Made by a program: the position numbers and the translations under genes
The notes under the pieces: generated by a model
The model's database searches: none
Seen by the model: the letters and a program-made list of their open reading frames with translations, nothing else
What the model was told of the DNA's origin: nothing
Assembly: GCA_001794825.1 (NCBI GenBank)
Contig: MGLK01000019.1
Coordinates: forward strand, 32,657-96,656
Length of the DNA stretch: 64,000 bases
Direction of reading: 5' to 3'
DNA from: Caulobacterales bacterium RIFCSPHIGHO2_01_FULL_70_19
GTDB taxonomy: Bacteria > Pseudomonadota > Alphaproteobacteria > Caulobacterales > Caulobacteraceae
In this document: positions 7,981-17,595 of the stretch, one piece after another
How positions within the stretch are numbered: position 1 is the first letter of the stretch
Layout: each line of letters starts with the position of its first letter

Positions 7981-8000
7981 CGGTTCCGCTTAAGGAACCG
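7981..8000. other. Perfect inverted repeat between the deaminase and pentapeptide genes
   Basis: CGGTTCC (7981-7987) and GGAACCG (7994-8000) form a perfect 7-bp stem with a 6-base loop. It lies 16 bases before the start codon of the first pentapeptide gene and downstream of the RibD-like stop. There is no T tract, so it could be an operator or leader hairpin rather than a terminator. Confidence 0.45.
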
Positions 8001-8015
8001 TTCCCGACCGGCGGT

Positions 8016-8654
8016 TCAGGCGGTCAGCAGACCCTGCTCGGCGAGGGCGTCGGCGAGTTCGCCCGGCGCCACCCACAGACGCGTGTAGCCGGCCTCTCCG
8101 AGGCGCTTCAGCTCGGTGCCCAGATCGGCCTTGGGCGAGGCGGCGAAGCGGGCGTCGAAGCCGTCGCCGTCGTCGCTGACGCGGACCATCGGCCGGCCGG
8201 TCTCGACCCGGTGCAGGTAGCCCTCGTAGAGCACCGCCGCCTCCTGGGCGAGCAGGCCGGTTTCGACCTGCAGGCCCGCCTTCTCCAGCCGCTCCATGCC
8301 GCGCCCGGAGGCGAAGGGCGACGGATCCACGGCAGCGATCACCACCCGCGTCACGCCGGCGTCGATCAGGAAGTGGGAGCAGGAGGTGCGGCCCGAGGAG
8401 CGGGCGCCGCAGGGCTCCATGGTGACGTAGGCGACGGCCCCCCTGGCCCGGTCGCCGGCGGCGGGCACGGCCTGCTCCTCGGCGTGCGGGCGGCCGCCCG
8501 GGGCGGTGGCGGCCTCGGCGATCAGCTCGCCGTCGCGGGCGATGACGCAGCCGACCGCGGGGTTGGGCCAGGTCTGCCCCATGCGGGCCCTGGCCAAGGC
8601 GATGGCCCGGCCCATGAAGCGGATGTCGTCGGAGACCTGCTTCGGGCTGGTCAT
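8016..8654 (-). CDS. RibD-like deaminase, deaminase domain only
   Basis: A 212-residue protein of the cytidine/deoxycytidylate deaminase fold, most like the N-terminal domain of RibD (pyrimidine deaminase of riboflavin synthesis). Zinc ligands are His57 in RPHAEEQA, Cys82 in TMEPCGA and Cys92; Glu59 is the proton shuttle. The proper RibD signature (LEPCSHxGxTPPC) is changed to MEPCGARSSGRTSC. Full-length RibD proteins have about 360 residues and carry a reductase domain; here only about 65 residues follow the deaminase. It may be a stand-alone deaminase or a specialised paralogue. It starts one base after the gpmA stop, so the two share a transcript. Confidence 0.78.
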   Translation of the reverse strand: MTSPKQVSDDIRFMGRAIALARARMGQTWPNPAVGCVIARDGELIAEAATAPGGRPHAEEQAVPAAGDRARGAVAYVTMEPCGARSSGRTSCSHFLIDAGVTRVVIAAVDPSPFASGRGMERLEKAGLQVETGLLAQEAAVLYEGYLHRVETGRPMVRVSDDGDGFDARFAASPKADLGTELKRLGEAGYTRLWVAPGELADALAEQGLLTA

Positions 8655-8655
8655 G

Positions 8656-9375
8656 TCAGGCTTCCGGAAGCGGCGGCAGGGGCTGGGCCCGGTCGGCGTC
8701 GAGATAGCGGGCGGCGGTCGGCCGCAGCTCGCCGTCGAGATCGATCTCCAGCGGATTGCCGGTCGGGATCTCGACGCCGACGATGGCGTCGTCCGGCACC
8801 CGGAACAGCAGCTTGACGATCGCGCGCAGCGAGTTGCCGTGGGCGGCGATCAGCACGTTCTCGCCGGCCTTCAGCCGCGGCGCGATTTCGGCGTCCCAGT
8901 AGGGCTGCACCCGGTCCAGCGTGGTCTTCAGGCTTTCGGTGTCCGGGATGGTCTGGCCGGCGTAGCGCGGGTCCGAGGCGAAGTCGTACTCGCCGCCGGC
9001 GGCCAGCGGCGGCGGCGGCACGTCGTAGCTGCGCCGCCAGATCTTCACCTGGTCCGCCCCGTGCTTCTCGGCGGTTTCCGCCTTGTTCAGCCCGGTGAGG
9101 CCGCCGTAGTGGCGCTCGTTCAGACGCCAGTCCTCGACCACCGGCACGTCCTTCAGCCCGGCGGAGTCCAGCGCCAGCGCCCCGGTGCGCTTCGCCCGGG
9201 TCAGCACCGAGGTGAACATCACATCCGGCCGGAAGCCCGCCTCCGCGATCAGCTCGCCGCCCCGCCGCGCCTGGGCCTCGCCCTCGGCGGTCAGGTCGAC
9301 GTCGACCCAGCCGGTGAAGCGGTTCTCCAGGTTCCACTGGCTCTGGCCGTGGCGCAGCAGGATCAGTCGGGGCAT
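8656..9375 (-). CDS. gpmA: 2,3-bisphosphoglycerate-dependent phosphoglycerate mutase
   Basis: A 239-residue cofactor-dependent phosphoglycerate mutase that interconverts 3- and 2-phosphoglycerate in glycolysis. The catalytic RHGQSQWN (His8 as phospho-histidine) is at residues 7-14, followed by NRFTGWVDVDLT; further family motifs are WRLNERHYGGLTG (about 88-100) and AAHGNSLRAI (second histidine, about 180). Length is normal for GpmA. The start ATG is unambiguous because the phosphohistidine motif begins at residue 7. It is the first gene of a two-gene unit with the RibD-like deaminase and is divergent from the phosphomannomutase gene, with 180 bases between. Confidence 0.95.
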   Translation of the reverse strand: MPRLILLRHGQSQWNLENRFTGWVDVDLTAEGEAQARRGGELIAEAGFRPDVMFTSVLTRAKRTGALALDSAGLKDVPVVEDWRLNERHYGGLTGLNKAETAEKHGADQVKIWRRSYDVPPPPLAAGGEYDFASDPRYAGQTIPDTESLKTTLDRVQPYWDAEIAPRLKAGENVLIAAHGNSLRAIVKLLFRVPDDAIVGVEIPTGNPLEIDLDGELRPTAARYLDADRAQPLPPLPEA

Positions 9376-9555
9376 GCGGGTCTCCGTGGACGACCCGCGA
9401 CGGGGTAGGCCGGGGGTCCGGAAGGGTCAAGCTTCGGCGGGGCCGCGGGTTCCCGGGAGCTTCGCCGCAGCCCGTGCGTTGTTGCGGCTCGGAACCAGAG
9501 GGGGCAAGAAGCGCGGCCAGCCTGGCCGTAACGCCCCGGCAAACCAGGACCTCCC

Positions 9556-11055
9556 ATGCAGAAGCCCCGCGCCGACCTTCGCCCGAACACCGCCGCCTAC
9601 GAGACCACGCCGCTGGTCAAGGCCACGGGATTCCGGGAGTACGACGCGCGCTGGATCCTTGAGAAAGAGATCAACCTGCTGGGCGTGCAGGCGTTGGGGC
9701 TGGGGCTGGCCACCTACATCCACGAGATCGGCCAGACGCCGCGGATCGTGGTCGGCCACGACTTCCGCTCCTACTCCCTGTCGGTGAAGCAGGCGCTGAC
9801 GCTCGGCCTGCTGGAAGGCGGCATGGAGGTGCTGGACGTCGGCCTGGCCCTGTCGCCGATGGCCTACTTCGCCCAGTTCGCCCTCGAGGCGCCCTGCGTG
9901 GCCATGGTCACCGCCAGCCACAACGAGAACGGCTGGACCGGGGTGAAGATGGGCGCCAACCCGCCGCTGACCTTCGGCCCCGACGAGATCGGCCGGCTGA
10001 AGGCCATCGTGCTGGGCGGCGAGGGCGTGGCGCGCGGCGGCGGGACCCTGACCCGGGTCGAGGACTTCCGCGAACGCTACATCGAGGAGGTCAGCAAGGG
10101 GGTGAAGCTGGGCCGTCCGATCCGGGTGGTGGCCGCCTGCGGCAACGGCACGGCCGGGGCCTTCGCGCCCGAAGCCCTGCGCCGCATGGGCGCCGAGGTG
10201 ATCGAGATGGACGCCGAGCTCGACTACACCTTCCCGAAGTACAACCCGAACCCCGAGGACCACGCCATGCTGGTCCAGATGGCGGAGAAGGTGCGCGAGA
10301 CCGGCGCCGACCTGGCGCTGGGCTTCGACGGCGACGGCGACCGCTGCGGCGTGGTCGACGACACCGGCGAGGAGATCTTCGCCGACAAGATCGGCCTGAT
10401 GCTGGCGCGCGACCTGTCGAAGCTGCACCCGAACTCGACCTTCGTCGTCGATGTGAAATCGACCGGTCTGTACAAGACCGACGAGGTGCTGAAGGCCAAC
10501 GGGGCCGAGACGGTCTACTGGAAGACCGGCCATTCCTACATCAAGCGCAAGACCGCCGAGGTCGGGGCGCTGGCCGGGTTCGAGAAGTCGGGCCACTTCT
10601 TCATGGCCGGGCCGCTGGGCCATGGCTACGACGACGGCATCGTGGCCGCCGGGGCGGTGCTGGCCATGCTGGACCGCAATCCGGGCAAGAAGCTCAGCGA
10701 GCTGAAGGCGGCCCTGCCGGACGCCTGGACCAGCCTGACGATGAGCCCGCACTGCGACGACGAGCTCAAGTACGAGGTGCTGGAGCGGATCGTGAAGGAG
10801 TACGAGGACCTCGCGGCCTCGGGCGGCGAAATCCTCGGGCGCAGGATCGTCGAGGCGATCACCGTCAACGGCGTGCGGGTGCATCTCGAGGACGGCTCGT
10901 GGGTGCTGGTGCGCGCCTCGTCCAACAAGCCCGAGCTGGTGGTGGTGGTCGAGAGCATGCGGTCGGAAGACGACATGCGCGCCCTGTTCCGCGACGAGGT
11001 GAAGCCGCGGCTGGCGAAGTACGCCGAGATCGGCGCCTACAACCAGGAGATCTGA
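9556..11055 (+). CDS. Phosphomannomutase/phosphoglucomutase (alpha-D-phosphohexomutase)
   Basis: A 499-residue four-domain phosphohexomutase. The phosphoserine loop is TASHNENGWTG (Ser121), the magnesium loop GFDGDGDRCG (about 257-266), the sugar-specificity loop GFEKSGHFF and the C-terminal phosphate loop RASSNKPELVV. It moves phosphate between C1 and C6 of mannose or glucose, feeding GDP-mannose and UDP-glucose synthesis. Glucose- versus mannose-preference cannot be read from the sequence; the GxEKSGH loop with Glu, Ser and Lys is typical of the bifunctional AlgC/PMM-PGM type. The location near glmM, glmS and galU supports a role in envelope polysaccharide precursors. Confidence 0.92.
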   Translation: MQKPRADLRPNTAAYETTPLVKATGFREYDARWILEKEINLLGVQALGLGLATYIHEIGQTPRIVVGHDFRSYSLSVKQALTLGLLEGGMEVLDVGLALSPMAYFAQFALEAPCVAMVTASHNENGWTGVKMGANPPLTFGPDEIGRLKAIVLGGEGVARGGGTLTRVEDFRERYIEEVSKGVKLGRPIRVVAACGNGTAGAFAPEALRRMGAEVIEMDAELDYTFPKYNPNPEDHAMLVQMAEKVRETGADLALGFDGDGDRCGVVDDTGEEIFADKIGLMLARDLSKLHPNSTFVVDVKSTGLYKTDEVLKANGAETVYWKTGHSYIKRKTAEVGALAGFEKSGHFFMAGPLGHGYDDGIVAAGAVLAMLDRNPGKKLSELKAALPDAWTSLTMSPHCDDELKYEVLERIVKEYEDLAASGGEILGRRIVEAITVNGVRVHLEDGSWVLVRASSNKPELVVVVESMRSEDDMRALFRDEVKPRLAKYAEIGAYNQEI

Positions 11056-11061
11056 GGCGCG

Positions 11062-12135
11062 TCAGCCGACGGCGAGCAGCGAGACGAGACCCAGCGCCAG
11101 GCCGAGCAGGACGAGCAGCGACAGGGTGACCGCCACCCCGATGCGGGGGCCGGAGCGGGCCACGGCGCGGGCGTCGGTGCTGAGGCCGAGGGCGGCCATG
11201 GAGATCACCGTCAGGGCGGTGGCGGCCTGACCCATCGGCGGCAGGGCGGCGGCCGGGATCAGGCCGAACGACCGCGCCCCCATCATCAGCAGGAAGCCGA
11301 CGATGAACCACGGGACGAGGCGGCCGAGGGGCACGGCGCGCAGACGCCGGAGGGCGCCGCCCGGGCCGCCCTGCCCCGCCCGCGCCGCCACGGCGAGGGA
11401 CAGAGCCAGCACCACCGGGCCCAGCATCAGCACCCGCACCAGCTTGATCAGGGTTCCGGTCTGGGTCGCCAGCGTCCCGATCGGCACGGTGGCGGCCAAC
11501 ACCTGGGGCACAGCGTAGACGGTCAGACCGGCGATGACGCCATAGGGCAGCTCCGACATCTCCAGCGCGACCGCCAGCAGCGGCAGCAGCAGCACCACCG
11601 CGACGCCGAGGACCGCGGTGAAGGCGATGGCGGCGGTCACCTCCTCGGGCTCGGCGTCGATCACGGGCGCAACGGCGACGATGGCCGAGTTGCCGCAGAT
11701 TCCGTTGCCGCAGGCCACCAGCATCGCCATCCGGCGCGGCAGGCGCAGCAGCCGCCCGAGCCCATACGACGCCGCGATGGCGACGGCGACGACGGCGATC
11801 GTCCCGAGCAGCAGCCCCGGGCCGATGGCGAGGATGGTCGCGGCGCTGATCGAGGCGCCGAGCAGGACGACGGCGATCTCCAGCAGGGTGCGGGCGCTGA
11901 AGGCGATGCCGGGACGGAGCACGGCAGGCGGCGTCCAGACGCTGCGGATCACGGCGCCGATGAGGATGGCCAGCACCACGGCGTCGAGCCACCCGCGTCC
12001 GAGCCATCGCAGCTCCAGGGCTTCGACGCCCCGCGCAGCGCCGGTGACCGCCGCGCACAGCAGCAGTCCCGGCAGCAGGGCCAGGGCGAAGGCCGCGGGG
12101 GACCGCCGGTCTGCCGGGGCGGAAGCGGGAATCAT
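11062..12135 (-). CDS. YeiH-family putative sulfate exporter / membrane transporter
   Basis: A 357-residue polytopic membrane protein with about ten hydrophobic segments, matching the conserved YeiH family (PF03601). Diagnostic stretches are GRGWLDAVVLAILIGAVIRS near residue 50, CGNGICGNSAIVAVAPVI (about 139-156) and the duplicated half later in the protein. Members are called putative sulfate exporters, though transport substrates are poorly tested. It converges on the phosphohexomutase gene with a 6-base gap. The annotation is safe at family level only. Confidence 0.85.
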   Translation of the reverse strand: MIPASAPADRRSPAAFALALLPGLLLCAAVTGAARGVEALELRWLGRGWLDAVVLAILIGAVIRSVWTPPAVLRPGIAFSARTLLEIAVVLLGASISAATILAIGPGLLLGTIAVVAVAIAASYGLGRLLRLPRRMAMLVACGNGICGNSAIVAVAPVIDAEPEEVTAAIAFTAVLGVAVVLLLPLLAVALEMSELPYGVIAGLTVYAVPQVLAATVPIGTLATQTGTLIKLVRVLMLGPVVLALSLAVAARAGQGGPGGALRRLRAVPLGRLVPWFIVGFLLMMGARSFGLIPAAALPPMGQAATALTVISMAALGLSTDARAVARSGPRIGVAVTLSLLVLLGLALGLVSLLAVG

Positions 12136-12248
12136 CGGGACAGGTTGCGCCGGAGCGGGGGCGGGGTCGAGCGTCGAGGCCGGACCCCGTGCGGAACTGG
12201 CGCCCGTCCGCAGAAGCCCCTACCCTGTCGGCAGGGACGGGGACGATC

Positions 12249-12839
12249 ATGGCCAATCCGGTGATGCAGGGCTTGTGCGGCCTGACGCGTTTTTCGGGAC
12301 GGGACGCCCGGAGCGTCTTCTGGCCGTACGCCGGGGTGGTCATCGCCGGGGTGTTCCTGGGCGGCGGCCTGGCCATGGCGTGGGCGATGGAACCGGTCTT
12401 CCGGGACATGGCGCGGTTCGCGGCGGAGCACCCGGAAGCGACAACGGTGCAGGCGGCGCCCGGTCATTATTCCGTTTCCATCGACGGGAGCCATCCGGAC
12501 GCCCCCGTGCCGGATCTGGCGCGCTTCTTCAGTGTCCTGGCGGGCATCGTCGGGCTGGCGATCGCCCTCCTGGCGGCGTCGGTGTCGAGACGGCTCCACG
12601 ACATCGGCCGGAGGGGGTGGTGGGGCCTCCTCCCCGTGCCTTTTCTGGCATTCGGCATGATCGCATTCCCGATCATGATCAGGGACATCACGACAAACCC
12701 GACTCCGAACCTCGGACTGTTCTTCGCGATCTTCGCCAGCAACATCGTCTACATGCTGGCGCTCGCGACGCTGGTGGTGCTGCTATGCCTGCCAGGCGCC
12801 CAGGGCCCCAATCGCTTCGGCGAAGCACCGCCGACCTGA
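12249..12839 (+). CDS. DUF805-type membrane protein
   Basis: A 196-residue membrane protein. It has a short cytoplasmic N-terminus with GLTRFSGRDARSVFWPYA (the RxxR-x-FW motif of DUF805), a first membrane segment (about 27-46), an external region of about 40 residues, then helices at about 95-115, 128-145 and 155-180. SRRLHDIGRRGWWGLL at about 116-131 is the DUF805 signature. The ATG at 12249 was preferred to an upstream in-frame start because the family motif begins soon after it. Function unknown. It is convergent with glmM, with only three bases between the stops. Confidence 0.85.
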   Translation: MANPVMQGLCGLTRFSGRDARSVFWPYAGVVIAGVFLGGGLAMAWAMEPVFRDMARFAAEHPEATTVQAAPGHYSVSIDGSHPDAPVPDLARFFSVLAGIVGLAIALLAASVSRRLHDIGRRGWWGLLPVPFLAFGMIAFPIMIRDITTNPTPNLGLFFAIFASNIVYMLALATLVVLLCLPGAQGPNRFGEAPPT

Positions 12840-12842
12840 CGC

Positions 12843-14192
<1,350 letters not shown>

Positions 14193-14220
14193 GTTCCCGT
14201 ATTCCTCCCTAAACCCGTAA

Positions 14221-14248
14221 CGGTTGCGCAAGAAACCTTGCGAAACCG
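14221..14248. promoter_or_regulatory. 28-bp dyad between glmM and glmS
   Basis: CGGTT-G-CGCAAG-AAAC-CTTGCG-A-AACCG is an inverted repeat with a perfect 6-bp inner and 5-bp outer arm separated by one mismatched pair. It lies 29 bases upstream of the glmM start and 120 upstream of glmS, so it could be a shared operator or a stem-loop in the glmM leader. Confidence 0.5.
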
Positions 14249-14368
14249 CTTTTCAGGTGCAATTCCCGCCTCGCGTCGCCTACACCGGCGCCCACAGTCC
14301 GGGTCGGCTTAGACCGTCCAGAGGTCCTGCGCCAAGCGCGGACAACCATTTTTCCAGGGGTCTCATCC

Positions 14369-16183
14369 ATGTGCGGCATCATCGGCGTGACCGGCACCGG
14401 CCCGGCGGTTCCTCGCCTGATCGACAGCCTGAAGCGGCTGGAGTACCGCGGCTACGACTCCGCCGGGGTCGCGGCCCTGGTCGAGGGCCGCATTGAGCGG
14501 CGGCGCGCGAAGGGCAAGATTCGCGAGCTGGAGGCGGTGCTCGCGAGCCATCCGCTGGAAGCCACGGTCGGCATCGGCCACACGCGCTGGGCCACCCACG
14601 GCGCGCCCACCACCGAGAACGCCCACCCGCACAAGGCGGGCCGCGTGACCCTGGTGCACAACGGCATCATCGAGAATTTCGCCGAGCTGAAGGGCGAACT
14701 GGCGGCCGAGGGGCGCACCTTCGAGAGCCAGACCGACACCGAGGTGGTCGCCCACCTGCTCGACCGGGCGCTGGACGGCGGCAACGACCCCGTCGCAGCC
14801 TTCAAGACGGTGCTGGACCGCCTGACGGGCGCCTATGCGCTGGCCGTCCTGATCGAGGGCGAGGACGGGCTGATCATGGGCGCCCGCCGCGGCAGCCCAC
14901 TGGTGGTCGGCTGGGGCGAAGGCGAGATGTACCTGGGCTCGGACGCCCTGGCGGTGGGGCCCTTCACCCAGAAGATCAGCTACCTCGAGGAGGGGGACTA
15001 TGTCGCCGTCGACCGGTCTGGCGCGCGCATGTTCGACGTCTCGGGCCAGGCGGTGGATCGCCCGATCGTGCAGGTCTCGGCCTCGTCCGCCCTCGTCGAG
15101 AAGGGCGAGTACCGGCACTTCATGGAGAAGGAGATCCATGAGCAGCCCGACAGCGTGCAGCACACCCTGTCGCACTACCTCGATTTCGTGAACGGCAAGG
15201 TGAAGCCGGGTGAGATCGACTTCGCCGCCATCGACCGCATCCAGATCGTCGCCTGCGGCACCGCCTTCTACGCCGGCCAGATCGGCCGCTACGCCTTCGA
15301 GCGGCTGGCCGGGCTGCCATGCGACGTCGAGATCGCCTCGGAGTTCCGCTACCGCAATCCGGCGATCACGCCGGGCGCCCTGGCGGTGGCGGTCAGCCAG
15401 TCCGGCGAGACCGCCGACACCCTGGCCAGCCTGAGCTGGTGCAAGGCCAACGGGCTGAAGACCGCCGCGCTGGTCAACGTGCACTCCTCGTCGATGGCCC
15501 GCGAGGCGTCGGTGGTCTGGCCGACCCACGCCGGCCCCGAGATCGGGGTGGCCTCCACCAAGGCGTTCACCGCCCAGGTCGCGGCCTTGCTGGCGCTGGC
15601 GGTCACCGCCGGGGTGCAGCGCGGGCGGATCGACTCCGTGGTCGAGGGCGAGCTGGTCAAGGCCCTGTTCGAGGCGCCCCGCCTGATCGCCGAGGCGGTG
15701 CAGATGGACGGGGCCCTGCGCAGCGTCGCCCACGAGCTGTCCAAGGCGACCGACGTGCTGTTCCTCGGCCGGGGCGCGATGTTCCCGCTGGCCATGGAGG
15801 GGGCGCTGAAGCTGAAGGAGATCAGCTACATCCACGCCGAAGGCTACGCCGCCGGCGAGCTCAAGCACGGGCCGATCGCCCTGGTCGACGAACTGACCCC
15901 GATCGTGGCGCTCGCGCCGCTGGACGAGGTGTTCGAGAAGACCGCCTCCAACCTGCAGGAGGTGGCGGCGCGCGGCGGCCCGGTCATCATGATCGCGCCG
16001 AAGGCCGCGCCCGATCCGCACGGCGCGGGCATCAGCCGCATCGACGCGCCCGACTGCCATCCGCTGATCGCGCCGCTGGTCTACGCCATCCCGGTGCAGC
16101 TGTTGGCCTACTATACGGCGGTGGAGAAGGGCACGGACGTCGACCAGCCGCGGAACCTGGCGAAATCGGTGACGGTGGAGTGA
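14369..16183 (+). CDS. glmS: Glutamine--fructose-6-phosphate aminotransferase (isomerizing)
   Basis: A 604-residue GlmS. The N-terminal glutaminase domain begins MCGIIGV (Cys2 is the nucleophile after Met removal) and contains RLEYRGYDSAG, HTRWATHG and HNGIIENF. The C-terminal part holds two SIS sugar-isomerase domains, with SQSGETADTL (about 346-355) and EISYIHAEGYAAGELKHGP near residue 480, and ends in LAKSVTVE as usual. It makes glucosamine-6-phosphate from fructose-6-phosphate and glutamine, the committed step to UDP-GlcNAc for peptidoglycan and LPS. It is followed 55 bases later by galU on the same strand. Confidence 0.98.
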   Translation: MCGIIGVTGTGPAVPRLIDSLKRLEYRGYDSAGVAALVEGRIERRRAKGKIRELEAVLASHPLEATVGIGHTRWATHGAPTTENAHPHKAGRVTLVHNGIIENFAELKGELAAEGRTFESQTDTEVVAHLLDRALDGGNDPVAAFKTVLDRLTGAYALAVLIEGEDGLIMGARRGSPLVVGWGEGEMYLGSDALAVGPFTQKISYLEEGDYVAVDRSGARMFDVSGQAVDRPIVQVSASSALVEKGEYRHFMEKEIHEQPDSVQHTLSHYLDFVNGKVKPGEIDFAAIDRIQIVACGTAFYAGQIGRYAFERLAGLPCDVEIASEFRYRNPAITPGALAVAVSQSGETADTLASLSWCKANGLKTAALVNVHSSSMAREASVVWPTHAGPEIGVASTKAFTAQVAALLALAVTAGVQRGRIDSVVEGELVKALFEAPRLIAEAVQMDGALRSVAHELSKATDVLFLGRGAMFPLAMEGALKLKEISYIHAEGYAAGELKHGPIALVDELTPIVALAPLDEVFEKTASNLQEVAARGGPVIMIAPKAAPDPHGAGISRIDAPDCHPLIAPLVYAIPVQLLAYYTAVEKGTDVDQPRNLAKSVTVE

Positions 16184-16238
16184 TCGCTTCCGCCTCCCGA
16201 TGCGTTAGGCTCGCCGCCTTCGCTGATCAGGATATCGC

Positions 16239-17117
16239 ATGACCTCGACCCACCGCCGCCTCCGCAAGGCCGTGCTCCCCGTCGCCGGACTCGGCACCCG
16301 GGTGCTGCCCGGCACCAAGACCACGCCCAAGGAGCTGCTCAACGTCGTCGACCGGCCGATCCTCAGCTACATCGTCGAGGAGGCGCGCGAGGCGGGCATC
16401 GAGCACATCGTCTTCGTCACCGGCCGGGCCAAGCAGGCCATCGAGGACTATTTCGATCACCAGATCGAGCTCGAGGCCCAGCTGGAGGCCAAGGGCAAGA
16501 CCGACATCCTCGACATGATGAACGCCGAGCTCGCCGAGGCCGGCGAGATGAGCTTCACCCGCCAGATGCAGCCCAAGGGGCTGGGCCACGCCGTCTGGTG
16601 CGCCCGCGACATCATCGGCGACGAGCCGTTCGCGGTGATCCTGCCGGACGTCATCGTCGACGCCCAGCCCGGAGCCCTGAAGCAGCTGGCCGACGTCTAC
16701 GCCGAGGTGGGCGGCAACGTCATCGGCGTCGAGCAGGTGCCGCACGACCTGACGCACAAGTACGGCATCGTCGACCCGGAGGCCCGCGACGGGCGGCGCA
16801 TCCGCATGAAGGGCATGGTGGAGAAGCCGCCGCGCGGCGAGGCGCCGTCGAACCTGTCGATCTCGGGCCGCTACATCCTGCAGCCGGAGATCTTCGCCAT
16901 TCTCGAGAACACCGAACGCGGGGCCGGGGGGGAGATCCAGCTGACCGACGGCATGGCGAAGCTGATGCAGACCCAGACGTTCACCGCCGTCGAATACGAG
17001 GGCGTGACCCACGACTGCGGCGACAAGATCGGCCTGCTGCGGGCCAATGTGGCGCTGGCGCTGAAGCGGCCGGACCTCGGCGAGGCGGCGCGGGCGGCGA
17101 TCGCCGCCCTGCTCTGA
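16239..17117 (+). CDS. galU: UTP--glucose-1-phosphate uridylyltransferase
   Basis: A 292-residue GalU-type nucleotidyltransferase: KAVLPVAGLGTRVLPGTKTTPKE near the N-terminus is the nucleotide-binding loop, followed by RPILSYIVEEA, PKGLGHAVWCA, VILPDVIV (metal site) and the late GEIQLTDGMAKL. It joins UTP and glucose-1-phosphate to UDP-glucose, the donor for many polysaccharides. It probably shares a transcript with glmS. The enzyme upstream at 9556 can supply its glucose-1-phosphate, so the 9.5-19.4 kb region acts as a sugar-nucleotide block. Confidence 0.97.
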   Translation: MTSTHRRLRKAVLPVAGLGTRVLPGTKTTPKELLNVVDRPILSYIVEEAREAGIEHIVFVTGRAKQAIEDYFDHQIELEAQLEAKGKTDILDMMNAELAEAGEMSFTRQMQPKGLGHAVWCARDIIGDEPFAVILPDVIVDAQPGALKQLADVYAEVGGNVIGVEQVPHDLTHKYGIVDPEARDGRRIRMKGMVEKPPRGEAPSNLSISGRYILQPEIFAILENTERGAGGEIQLTDGMAKLMQTQTFTAVEYEGVTHDCGDKIGLLRANVALALKRPDLGEAARAAIAALL

Positions 17118-17123
17118 CCCGGC

Positions 17124-17342
17124 TCAGCCGCCGGGCAGGCGCGAGGCTCCGCCGGTGATCCGGCAGACGTTGTCCACCTCCGGGCGGCCCGTCGGCGGAG
17201 CGCCGGACGACACGAGCACGCCCCCGCGCTCGCGGCAGCTCTGCTCGAGGGCCGAGAGACGCTCGGCGGTGGTCTCCAGCGGCGGTCCGCCGGCGCAGGC
17301 CGACAGGGTCACCGCCGCGGCGGAGAGCACGAGGGCGCGCAC
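17124..17342 (-). CDS. Small lipoprotein, paralogue of the upstream gene
   Basis: A 72-residue protein with a short signal peptide and a lipobox (TLSAC, Cys at about 16). The mature part contains two further cysteines (SCRERGG and NVCRITG) and the motif TGRPEVDNVCRITG, shared with the gene at 17345-17572. The start is GTG and follows the stop of that gene by two bases, so the pair is co-transcribed. Function unknown; the paired cysteines may form a disulfide in the periplasm. Confidence 0.75.
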   Translation of the reverse strand: MRALVLSAAAVTLSACAGGPPLETTAERLSALEQSCRERGGVLVSSGAPPTGRPEVDNVCRITGGASRLPGG

Positions 17343-17344
17343 CC

Positions 17345-17572
17345 TCAGCCCCCGCTCGGCGCGCGGCCGGTCTCACCGGTGATCTTGCAGACGTTGTCCA
17401 CGGCCGGTCGGCCGGTCTGCGATCCGGTCGGAGAGAGGATGCCGCCGCGAGCCTCGCAGTCGGCGGCGAGGCGGCGCAGCTCGTCGTTGTAGTAGTCTCC
17501 CTCCCCCGTCGTGGCGCAGGCCGAGAGGGCCAGGCCGAGGGCGAGAGGGGCGCAGGCGATCGGAATACGCAT
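17345..17572 (-). CDS. Small lipoprotein with TGRPxVDNVCxITG motif
   Basis: A 75-residue lipoprotein: MRIPIACAPLALGLALSACA is a signal peptide with lipobox LSAC, and the mature part has DCEARGG and TGRPAVDNVCKITGETG. AAGGAG lies 7-8 bases before the ATG at 17572, which decides the start over an upstream in-frame one. It is similar over its mature length to the next gene, so this is a tandem duplication. No characterised relative is recognised; it looks like a small outer- or inner-membrane lipoprotein of Caulobacterales. Confidence 0.78.
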   Translation of the reverse strand: MRIPIACAPLALGLALSACATTGEGDYYNDELRRLAADCEARGGILSPTGSQTGRPAVDNVCKITGETGRAPSGG

Positions 17573-17595
17573 GGCGGTCTCCTTGCAGGTCCGCC

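Noticed and set aside
5450-7981. A single 843-codon frame covering both pentapeptide genes
   Set aside because: The first part is an out-of-frame shadow of the upstream gene. The pentapeptide pattern in this frame begins only at the ATG at 6682, so two separate genes overlapping in ATGA explain the data.
14193-14368. glmS riboswitch/ribozyme before glmS
   Set aside because: The region is short and lacks the conserved glmS ribozyme core; this class is found mainly in Firmicutes.
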